Assembly: GCA_003519445.1 (NCBI GenBank)
Contig: DOWS01000006.1
Coordinates: 1 to 6,721 of the forward strand
Direction: 5' to 3'
DNA from: Candidatus Daviesbacteria bacterium
GTDB lineage: Bacteria > Patescibacteriota > Microgenomatia > Daviesbacterales > UBA10151
Length of the DNA: 6,721 nt
The notes under the pieces are model-generated. The model did no database searches. It was given only the letters and a program-made list of their open reading frames with translations, and was not told the DNA's origin. Position numbers and translations under genes: made by a program. Shown in pieces: positions 1 to 5,009 of the stretch (position 1 is the first letter of the stretch; each line of letters opens with the position of its first letter).

Positions 1-143
1 TGTTATATGTTGCAGTAGCGGGAAGAACATTTGTCTTATTGCACGGATTTAAGAAGAAGAAAGATAAAACACTCCCGAAAGATATAAAAATTGCAGAAGA
101 TCGGTTTGCAGAGTATAGAGCAAGAACAAAATTAGGGGATTGA
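1..143 (+). CDS. RelE/HigB-like (phage Gp49-type) toxin, C-terminal fragment
   Basis: The window opens inside an open frame that reads from base 3 to a TGA at 141-143, giving 46 residues. These include a beta-strand-like stretch (LYVAVAGRTFVLLHGF), then KKKKDKTLPKDIKIAEDR and a short basic tail. An HGF-K-K-x-K-T-P-x-x-x-I-x-x-A motif near the C-terminus is typical of the Gp49/HigB branch of the RelE/ParE toxin superfamily. In characterised members these are ribosome-dependent mRNA interferases. The gene lies just upstream of an Xre-type antitoxin gene, the usual HigBA order with the toxin first. The 5' part, about half the protein, is outside the window, so I cannot tell whether the toxin is intact. 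The family call rests on the C-terminal motif plus the neighbour. Confidence 0.75.
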   Translation, partial: LYVAVAGRTFVLLHGFKKKKDKTLPKDIKIAEDRFAEYRARTKLGD

Positions 144-168
144 TATTATCACAATACTGCTATATACT
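140..168 (+). promoter_or_regulatory. Promoter of the antitoxin gene
   Basis: TTGATA (140-145) and TATACT (163-168) each match the sigma-70 consensus at 5 of 6 positions and are separated by exactly 17 bp. The -35 box overlaps the toxin stop codon, so the antitoxin can be made independently of the toxin transcript. A 5-bp inverted repeat (TTATC 146-150, GATAA 171-175) and two ATACT copies 10 bp apart (154-158, 164-168) flank or overlap the -10 box. They could be an autoregulatory operator, but they are short and may be chance. Confidence 0.65.
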
Positions 169-192
169 ATGATAAGTTAATGGGAGATAGTT

Positions 193-495
193 ATGAACTA
201 CAATAAATACGATAAAGATATGACTTGGGAAGAATATGAGAAAATCCTATTGAAAAGACCCGGCTTTAAGGAAGCTCTTGAGGAAACAAGGCTTGAATAT
301 GAAATCGCCAGGGCTTTAATTAAAGCAAGGCTTGAAAAAGGTTTAACCCAAGCAGAAATTGCCAAGCGGATGCATACCAAACAATCTGTTATCTCCCGTG
401 TTGAAAATGCCAGAACCATGCCCTCTTTGGCTTTTCTTAAAAGATTGGCAGAGGTTCTTAATGCCTCTTTACAAGTCCAATTCAAGTTGCAATAG
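193..495 (+). CDS. Xre-family helix-turn-helix antitoxin (HigA-like)
   Basis: This 100-residue protein is predicted to neutralise the upstream RelE/HigB-like toxin and to bind DNA, probably repressing its own operon. Residues 1-35 are an acidic, helical segment (TWEEYEKILLKRPGFKEALEE) of the kind that wraps the toxin in related antitoxins. Residues 38-95 form the Xre/Cro HTH: ARALIKARLEKGLTQAEIAKRM, then TKQSVISRVENAR as recognition helix, then PSLAFLKRLAEVL. The ATG at 193 is preceded by GGGAGA (182-187) at good spacing. It is one of the few clear Shine-Dalgarno sequences in the window. The 3' end overlaps the convergent transglutaminase-like gene by 14 bp. The antitoxin role is inferred from gene order and architecture; a lone Xre regulator is the alternative. 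Confidence 0.85.
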   Translation: MNYNKYDKDMTWEEYEKILLKRPGFKEALEETRLEYEIARALIKARLEKGLTQAEIAKRMHTKQSVISRVENARTMPSLAFLKRLAEVLNASLQVQFKLQ

Positions 496-1258
496 TATCC
501 CTATGTGCTAATCTTGTACCGAATCCCCCTGCCTCTAATCCGTAATAAGCGGTAAAACCTGTTCCTAATCTATTGCATTCTACATCAAGTCCACTTTCCA
601 GGGTTTGTAGGCTTGGTGAGGGACTAGTTGGCATCATAAGCGCAGGATAATCAGTATCGCTTTGAGCTTGTACGCTATCAAAGACTGCATTTAATCCATC
701 CACCCATACATAAGCATGAGCTTCTCTCCATTGCTCTTTATCATTACCAATTACGGTGCCAACTAATAGATGCGCCGGCTCTCCGATTTTCTGAGCAATA
801 TAAGCGCTAAGGATTGCATATTCTGAACACATTGCGTGTCCTTTAGTTTCTGATAGTTTTATTTTATCTCCTAGTTCTCGCAATCGACTATTTCGTGCAC
901 CAGCATGATCAATTGGTTTACCTAACACTTGGAATGCTTTCCTTTGGATTTGATAATACTTATAAACTGTAAAGGGATCTAAATCAATTCCATGTTCTAC
1001 CAACCTTTTTGTAAAAGTTTCTCTGTTTTTTTCCCATCCTTTTTGTAAATTTGCCATTGAAATTCTTTCAAGCCCAAGATTCTCTTCGTCTATTTCAAGC
1101 GAGATATTTCCAAGTACAGCGATATTTACAAGCTGATGTGGTTCTAATTTATCGTAGATTCTGCCATATTGTACATCACGATAGGGAGGATCTTCTTGGA
1201 TTCCCATATCTTCAGGTGTTAATCCTAGTTCTACCACTGAAACATTACCATCAGTCAT
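482..1258 (-). CDS. Transglutaminase-like cysteine protein of unknown role
   Basis: A 258-residue protein with what appears to be a transglutaminase-like (papain-fold) catalytic triad. Cys144 lies in GHAMCSEYAILSAYIAQKIG, where the Cys starts a helix as in this fold. His181 lies in REAHAYVWVDG, and Asp194 in AVFDSV. Spacing and surrounding residues fit the family. Residues 1-110 are mostly charged and helical with no recognised domain, and residues 200-258 form a Gly/Ser/Thr-rich tail. There is no signal peptide or membrane segment, so the protein is predicted to be cytosolic. In bacteria this fold covers proteases, peptide-bond hydrolases and cross-linking enzymes, so the reaction and substrate cannot be named. 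The start is the ATG at 1258, with no Shine-Dalgarno sequence but an extended -10 box just upstream. It is convergent with the antitoxin gene and lies downstream of tRNA-Ser on the same strand. Confidence 0.75.
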   Translation of the reverse strand: MTDGNVSVVELGLTPEDMGIQEDPPYRDVQYGRIYDKLEPHQLVNIAVLGNISLEIDEENLGLERISMANLQKGWEKNRETFTKRLVEHGIDLDPFTVYKYYQIQRKAFQVLGKPIDHAGARNSRLRELGDKIKLSETKGHAMCSEYAILSAYIAQKIGEPAHLLVGTVIGNDKEQWREAHAYVWVDGLNAVFDSVQAQSDTDYPALMMPTSPSPSLQTLESGLDVECNRLGTGFTAYYGLEAGGFGTRLAHRDTIAT

Positions 1259-1267
1259 AATATGATG

Positions 1268-1276
1268 ATTTTATCA
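1268..1276 (-). promoter_or_regulatory. Extended -10 promoter of the transglutaminase-like gene
   Basis: On the minus strand the sequence reads TGATAAAAT, an extended -10 (TGn plus TAAAAT), followed by 9 nt and then the ATG. No good -35 box is seen at normal distance. Initiation about 7 nt past the -10 box would leave only a 2-3 nt leader. The gene might also be read from the upstream tRNA-Ser promoter, since no terminator is visible between them. Confidence 0.45.
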
Positions 1277-1296
1277 CATTGGTATTTCCTAAAATG

Positions 1297-1380
1297 CGGT
1301 GGGTACAGGATTCGAACCTGTGTGACATTTCTGCCAACGGTTTAGCGAACCGTCTCCTTAAACCACTCGGACAACCCACC
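1297..1380 (-). tRNA. tRNA-Ser(GCU), with C33
   Basis: A class II tRNA of 84 nt. The acceptor stem GGTGGGT/ACCCACC has 7 pairs and the discriminator is G, as in bacterial serine tRNAs. The D stem is TCC/GGA. The anticodon stem ACGGT/ACCGT is perfect with loop TCGCTAA. The variable arm TGGCA-GAAA-TGTCA contains one G-U pair, and the T arm is ACAGG-TTCGAAT-CCTGT. Anticodon GCU decodes AGC and AGU. No CCA is encoded, so it must be added after transcription. The base 5' of the anticodon (position 33) is C, where U is nearly universal. The stems are otherwise intact, so it looks functional. Confidence 0.93.
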
Positions 1381-1390
1381 AGTAAGCTTA

Positions 1391-1399
1391 ATTTTACCA
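1391..1399 (-). promoter_or_regulatory. Extended -10 promoter of tRNA-Ser(GCU)
   Basis: On the minus strand TGGTAAAAT is an extended -10 element ending 10 nt before the first base of the tRNA, so the 5' leader would be only a few nucleotides. No convincing -35 box is present. It has the same form (TGnTAAAAT) as the elements before the tRNA-Arg cluster and the transglutaminase-like gene. Confidence 0.5.
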
Positions 1400-1421
1400 G
1401 AAGATTGAAACACATGCTATC

Positions 1422-2255
1422 ATGATTGATGTGGATTACCAGAAGGTTGAGGACTGGCAAAAATTAAAAGAACTTAAAAACCTGCTGGATTTATCCAATC
1501 CTCCCAAGAAGCTTTATTTTCAAGGCATTTGGAATAAAGGAATTTTTGCAAATTGCGTGGCAGTGGTTGGTTCAAGAAAAATGACTGATTATGGAGCCCG
1601 GGTGATAGAAAAAATCATTCCCCAATTGATTGCCCAGGGTCAAACTGTTGCGTCCGGTTTTATGTATGGAGTTGACCAATATGCTCACCGTGTGTGTGTC
1701 GAGTCTGGAGGCAAAACCATTGCCGTATTAGGCTGGGGCATCAAACAAAAACTAGCTGGCGAGGATCTAAAACTGGCCAAAAAAATCATTGAGAGTGGCG
1801 GGTTGGTACTGTCCGAATGGGAGGACCAGCAGGGTACTTTGTGGACTTTTCCTTTAAGAAACAGGATTGTGGCGGCTTTATGTCAGGAAGTGATTGTGGT
1901 GGAGGCGGCGGAAAATAGCGGCTCTTTGATCACGGCCAGAGCAGCCGCCAAGCTTAAAAAAACCATTTGGGCAGTACCAGGGCCGATTACCAGTAAAACC
2001 TCCCGGGGCACCAACCGATTAATTGCCGGGGGTAAAGCCAAGATGTGGTTGGGAGAAAATTCTATTCAGTTGCCTCTTGCGCAAAACAGCGATCCTCTTT
2101 TGCAAATTCTGGATGCAGAGGCTTTAACTGCTGATGAGCTGGCCAGAAAACTAAAATTACCGGTTTCCGGGATTGGGGCAGAGCTTTCAATATTACTGCT
2201 GTCTGGTCAAATAATAGAGAAAGGGGGAAAATACTACATAGCCGATGCTAATTAA
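1422..2255 (+). CDS. dprA: DNA processing protein DprA (Smf)
   Basis: DprA binds incoming single-stranded DNA in the cytoplasm during natural transformation, protects it and loads RecA. The Rossmann-like core is complete: VAVVGSRKMTDYG (47-58), ASGFMYGVDQYAH (77-89), TIAVLGWG (99-106), WTFPLRNRIVAAL (141-153), VIVVEAAENSGSLITARAA (157-175) and VPGPITSKTSRGTNRLIAGG (185-204). Residues 224-273 match the C-terminal winged-helix domain seen in many DprA proteins. At 277 residues it is at the short end of the family: only about 40 residues precede the core, so the N-terminal SAM/HhH domain is absent or reduced. No Shine-Dalgarno sequence precedes the ATG at 1422. TGCTATCAT (1415-1423) overlaps that ATG and resembles an extended -10 box, which would make the in-frame GTG at 1431 the start of a leaderless mRNA. 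It overlaps comM by 11 bp. Confidence 0.95.
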   Translation: MIDVDYQKVEDWQKLKELKNLLDLSNPPKKLYFQGIWNKGIFANCVAVVGSRKMTDYGARVIEKIIPQLIAQGQTVASGFMYGVDQYAHRVCVESGGKTIAVLGWGIKQKLAGEDLKLAKKIIESGGLVLSEWEDQQGTLWTFPLRNRIVAALCQEVIVVEAAENSGSLITARAAAKLKKTIWAVPGPITSKTSRGTNRLIAGGKAKMWLGENSIQLPLAQNSDPLLQILDAEALTADELARKLKLPVSGIGAELSILLLSGQIIEKGGKYYIADAN

Positions 2256-3795
2256 AATTCCTTCAATTGCCAATATTGGCCTGGAATCAGTTCCTGTGGA
2301 TGTGGAAGTTGATGTGGCCTCCCTTGGCTTTCCCGGGTTTACTATTGTGGGGCTGGCCAGCAAAGCTGTGGAAGAAGCCCGGGAAAGAGTCAAAACAGCC
2401 ATAGTGAATTCCAAATTGGATTTTCCACCCAGAAAAATTACAGTTAATCTTGCTCCGGCAGACCTGCCCAAAGACGGGGCTGCTTATGATTTGCCCATGG
2501 CTTTGGGAGTGTTGCTGGCCAGTGGACAGCTTCAACTTCCAAAAGGCTTTGATTTAACAAAATCCTTTTTTTACGGTGAGCTATCTTTAGACGGAAGCTT
2601 AAGGCCCACAAAGGGCATTTTACTGCTGGGGCTTTTTGCCCAAAAATGCGCTGTAAACTCTACCATTTTTGTTCCTCAAATCAGCGCGCCGGAAGCCAGT
2701 GTAGTTGCCGGAGTGAAAGTTATACCAATTGAAACTTTATCCCGGTTAGTGGAATATTTACTGGGCCAGAGGCAAATTGAGCCGTTGAAAGCTCCCCTCC
2801 GCCGGGAATCTTTTGAAGAACAAGTTGCGGAATTTGATCTGGCAGAGATTGCCGGGCAGGAACAGGCCAAAAGAGCTTTGATTATTGCTGCTGCAGGAGG
2901 GCATAATCTGTTGATGTGGGGTCCGCCGGGAACCGGAAAAACCATGCTTTCACGGGCGCTGCCCGGTATTCTGCCGCCCCTTTCATACAATGAAGCTTTG
3001 GAGGTAACCAGAATTTATTCTGTGGCAGGATTGCTTTCACCCGGGCAAGCTTTGGTGAGTTCCCGTCCATTCCGGGCGCCACATCACGGGATTTCTGCTG
3101 CGGGCATGATTGGCGGTGGCAGCAATCCGCTGCCCGGGGAAGTGAGCTTGGCTCATTTAGGGGTGCTATTCCTGGATGAGATGCCGGAGTTTCAAAGAAG
3201 CTTGATTGAAAGTTTACGGCAGCCTATGGAAGATGGGGTGGTGGAGATTGTGCGGGTGGCAGGCCATGTCAAATATCCCGCCTCATTTACTCTTGTTGCC
3301 GCCATCAACCCCTGTCCCTGCGGATACCTCGGCCATCCCAAACGGGAATGTAAATGTTCGGACAGGCAGATTGCCAAATACAGGACCCGCATATCAGGGC
3401 CGATCCTGGACCGCGTTGACCTTTTTGTGAATGTATCTGTGGTGGAAACAGAAAAGTTATCAATTACAACAGGCAGTCCTGAACAAAGAACATCATCGAA
3501 AGATGCAAAAAAACAGGTTATCAACGCACGCCAAGTTCAAAAACGCCGTTTTAGCAAAGAGAGGCGCGTGATCTATACCAATTCACAGATGCGGAATTCT
3601 GATGTTAAAAAATATTGTCAGCTAACACCGGAAGGGGAAAATCTTCTTAAGCTGGCTGCCGACCGTTTTGATTTTTCCGCCCGTTCATATTTCCGTTTGA
3701 TTAAAGTTTCCCGGACCATTGCAGATTTAAGCGCCAGTGAGCAGATCTTGCCGGTCCATATGGCCGAAGCTTTGCAGTATAAACAAATCATATGA
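2245..3795 (+). CDS. comM: ComM/YifB family Mg-chelatase-like AAA+ ATPase
   Basis: ComM is a hexameric AAA+ helicase that drives branch migration to extend integration of transformed DNA; it acts in the cytoplasm after DprA and RecA. Length (516 aa) is usual for the family. The N-terminal ChlI/Lon-S5-like domain spans about 1-175 (FTIVGLASKAVEEARERV 32-49; ITVNLAPADLPKDGAAYDLP 65-84). The AAA+ core has Walker A GPPGTGKT (226-233) and Walker B VLFLDE (307-312), with APHHG at 278-282. Cys357, Cys359, Cys369 and Cys371 form a CPC...CxC cluster that may bind zinc. GPILDRVD (385-392) carries a likely arginine finger. The C-terminal Mg-chelatase domain covers about 415-516 (ARSYFRLIKVSRTIADL). The start at 2245 aligns with family N-termini. 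Translation is probably coupled to dprA (11-bp overlap) and yraN (ATGA overlap). Confidence 0.96.
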   Translation: MLIKIPSIANIGLESVPVDVEVDVASLGFPGFTIVGLASKAVEEARERVKTAIVNSKLDFPPRKITVNLAPADLPKDGAAYDLPMALGVLLASGQLQLPKGFDLTKSFFYGELSLDGSLRPTKGILLLGLFAQKCAVNSTIFVPQISAPEASVVAGVKVIPIETLSRLVEYLLGQRQIEPLKAPLRRESFEEQVAEFDLAEIAGQEQAKRALIIAAAGGHNLLMWGPPGTGKTMLSRALPGILPPLSYNEALEVTRIYSVAGLLSPGQALVSSRPFRAPHHGISAAGMIGGGSNPLPGEVSLAHLGVLFLDEMPEFQRSLIESLRQPMEDGVVEIVRVAGHVKYPASFTLVAAINPCPCGYLGHPKRECKCSDRQIAKYRTRISGPILDRVDLFVNVSVVETEKLSITTGSPEQRTSSKDAKKQVINARQVQKRRFSKERRVIYTNSQMRNSDVKKYCQLTPEGENLLKLAADRFDFSARSYFRLIKVSRTIADLSASEQILPVHMAEALQYKQII

Positions 3796-4145
3796 AAGCT
3801 CAAAACCGGCAAACAGGCCGTTTGGCCGAAGACATGGCTGTTAATGCATTAATCAAAAAAGGTTTTCAGATTTTAGAGCGGAATTTCAACAACCGTTTTG
3901 GGGAAATTGACATTATTGCCAGAGATAAAGAGACTTTAGTGTTTGTGGAGGTCAAGGCCAAAAAAGGCATGGAATTTGGCATGCCCGAAGAAATGGTCAA
4001 TAGCCATAAATTGCACAAAATCCGTAATATGGCCACAGTTTATACAAAAGGGAAAAGCGTGCTTTGCAGGATTGATGTGGTGGCCATTGTATTATCTGCT
4101 GACAATGACTTGACTCGCTTAACACATTATGAAAATGTAGTATAA
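3792..4145 (+). CDS. yraN: YraN family (UPF0102) endonuclease-like protein
   Basis: A 117-residue protein of the YraN/UPF0102 family, which has a Holliday-junction-resolvase/restriction-endonuclease-like fold. Its precise activity is not settled. Family signatures are present: an N-terminal G-R-x-A-E-D (10-14), the core GEIDIIARDKETLVFVEVKAKK (37-58) with Glu38, Asp40, Glu53 and Lys55 in the places of the PD-(D/E)xK-type active site, and CRIDVVAI (92-99) near the C-terminus. The start ATG overlaps the comM stop in the sequence ATGA, which suggests translational reinitiation. The dprA-comM-yraN order occurs in other bacteria, so a role in processing recombination intermediates with ComM is a reasonable inference. 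Its last codons contain the promoter for the next gene. Confidence 0.92.
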   Translation: MKAQNRQTGRLAEDMAVNALIKKGFQILERNFNNRFGEIDIIARDKETLVFVEVKAKKGMEFGMPEEMVNSHKLHKIRNMATVYTKGKSVLCRIDVVAIVLSADNDLTRLTHYENVV

Positions 4146-4146
4146 T
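4119..4146 (+). promoter_or_regulatory. Promoter of the membrane-protein gene, inside yraN
   Basis: TTAACA (4119-4124, 5 of 6 matches) and a perfect TATAAT (4141-4146) are separated by 16 bp. The -10 box overlaps the yraN stop codon and ends 9 nt before the next ATG at 4156. Initiation at the usual distance (about 4152-4153) would leave a leader of 3-4 nt, so the mRNA would be essentially leaderless. This is the best promoter match in the window. Confidence 0.7.
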
Positions 4147-4155
4147 CAAATAACT

Positions 4156-4704
4156 ATGCCAAAGAAAAAGGTAGCTCCGGAATTTTTTACCCCTAAGATG
4201 ATGGAAGCAGAAGAAATTAAAACCCTGCTTTCCTGGGAGGCTTCTTCCCGTCCTTTCAGAAAAAAAGACCGTTCATACTACACCACTATTGCTATTTTGG
4301 TTGTCCTTTTGGTGCTGATTGCTTTTTTGGCCAAAGAGTTTTTGCTGGTGGGGGTAATTTTGGCTCTTACTTTTGTGGCTTATGTTTTAGCTTTTGTACC
4401 GCCGCATAATGTCACCTATAAAATCTCTACTCAAGGGATCACTATTGGCGAAGATTTTTACTTTTGGCATTTTCTGGACTCGTTTTGGTTTAAGGAAAAA
4501 GAAGGGTCAAAAGTGCTGCATATTCAAACAAGGCTGCGTTTCCCGGCCCAACTCATGTTAGTTTTGGGAGACCAGGATCAGGATAAAATGACCAAAACAG
4601 TGGCCAGATTTTTGCCTTTTGTGGAAGTTCCTTATAAAACATGGATGGAGAAATGGTCAGAAGGCCTGCAAAAACATTTCCCTTTGGAAAATCCTCACAG
4701 ATAG
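4156..4704 (+). CDS. Small two-helix membrane protein of unknown function, possible PH-like domain
   Basis: I do not recognise a named family. The 182-residue protein starts with a lysine-rich segment, then a conserved-looking LLSWEASSRPFRKKDRSYY (24-42). Two adjacent hydrophobic helices follow, at about 43-59 and 61-81. The basic stretch before the first helix predicts both termini in the cytoplasm, with a hairpin in the membrane. Residues 85-160 alternate hydrophobic and polar residues (VTYKISTQGITIGEDFYFW, then FWFKEKEGSKVLHIQT), resembling the beta-rich bacterial PH-like domains found behind paired membrane helices. That is a resemblance only. It sits 10 bp after yraN but has its own near-consensus promoter, so it need not belong to the competence operon. 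No Shine-Dalgarno sequence is seen. Confidence 0.8.
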   Translation: MPKKKVAPEFFTPKMMEAEEIKTLLSWEASSRPFRKKDRSYYTTIAILVVLLVLIAFLAKEFLLVGVILALTFVAYVLAFVPPHNVTYKISTQGITIGEDFYFWHFLDSFWFKEKEGSKVLHIQTRLRFPAQLMLVLGDQDQDKMTKTVARFLPFVEVPYKTWMEKWSEGLQKHFPLENPHR

Positions 4705-4729
4705 CCTTCAGTCGTCAGTCATCAGATTG

Positions 4730-4738
4730 TGCTAAAAT
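4730..4738 (+). promoter_or_regulatory. Extended -10 promoter of the tRNA cluster
   Basis: TGCTAAAAT is an extended -10 box ending 9 nt before the first tRNA base (4748). A start site about 7 nt downstream leaves a leader of 2-3 nt. The -35 region is poor; TTCAGT at 4707-4712 lies 20 bp away. Just upstream, TCAGTC(G/A) is repeated two and a half times (4708-4725). Confidence 0.5.
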
Positions 4739-4747
4739 ACCCATAAT

Positions 4748-4819
4748 GCTCTCGTAGGCTAACGGATAAACCTCAGGATTGCGGTTCCTGTAATGTGGGT
4801 TCGATTCCCGCCGAGAGCG
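4748..4819 (+). tRNA. tRNA-Arg(GCG)
   Basis: A 72-nt tRNA. The acceptor stem GCTCTCG/CGAGAGC is fully paired, with discriminator G and no encoded CCA. The anticodon stem CAGGA/TCCTG is perfect, with loop TTGCGGT giving anticodon GCG for codons CGC and CGU. The T arm is GTGGG-TTCGATT-CCCGC with one G-U pair. The D arm (GGCT...AACC) has a C-A mismatch at its third pair, shared with the Arg(CCG) gene 96 nt downstream. Most bacteria read CGU/CGC with an A34 tRNA edited to inosine by TadA; a G34 version is uncommon. Confidence 0.9.
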
Positions 4820-4824
4820 CTTGA

Positions 4825-4909
4825 GGTGGGGTCGCATAGAGGCCTAGTGCGCTGGTTTCGAAAACCGGTATTCCGCAAGGGATCGTGAGTTCGAATCTCA
4901 CCCCCACCG
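4825..4909 (+). tRNA. tRNA-Ser(CGA)
   Basis: A class II tRNA of 85 nt. The acceptor stem GGTGGGG/CCCCACC is fully paired, with discriminator G. The D stem is GCA/TGC. The anticodon stem CTGGT/ACCGG contains one G-U pair, and its loop TTCGAAA gives anticodon CGA for the UCG codon. The variable arm is TTCC-GCAA-GGGA and the T arm is GTGAG-TTCGAAT-CTCAC. CCA is not encoded. It lies 5 nt after tRNA-Arg(GCG), so the three tRNAs are very probably one transcript. Confidence 0.92.
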
Positions 4910-4914
4910 CAGTT

Positions 4915-4986
4915 GTCCTTGTAGGCTAATGGATAGACCCCGGGATTCCGGTTCCCGTGATGCGGGTTCGATTCCCGCCAAGGGCG
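4915..4986 (+). tRNA. tRNA-Arg(CCG)
   Basis: A 72-nt tRNA. The acceptor stem GTCCTTG/CAAGGGC has one G-U pair and the discriminator is G. The anticodon stem CGGGA/TCCCG is perfect, with loop TTCCGGT giving anticodon CCG for the CGG codon. The T arm is GCGGG-TTCGATT-CCCGC. CCA is not encoded. It matches tRNA-Arg(GCG) at about 59 of 72 positions by eye, and several differences are paired changes within stems. The two are therefore probably a duplication that diverged in anticodon. Confidence 0.92.
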
Positions 4987-5009
4987 CACTAAAGAAGCAA
5001 CGATTTAAC

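Noticed and set aside
1251..1460. Minus-strand open frame of 69 codons across the tRNA-Ser gene
   Set aside because: Its conserved-looking part is translated tRNA sequence, and it overlaps the dprA start.
2193..3812. Several open frames of 60-110 codons opposite comM and dprA
   Set aside because: They lack family motifs and are shadows of strongly conserved genes on the plus strand.
4110..4146. TTGACT (4110-4115) as the -35 box for TATAAT at 4141
   Set aside because: The spacer would be 25 bp; TTAACA at 4119-4124 gives 16 bp.
4742..4747. CATAAT as the -10 box of the tRNA cluster
   Set aside because: Initiation would fall inside the tRNA; TGCTAAAAT upstream fits better.
4759..4989. Minus-strand open frame of 76 codons containing GGGEIRTHDPL and GGNRTH
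   Set aside because: It is antisense to three tRNA genes; such peptides are a well-known artefact of translating tRNA loops.
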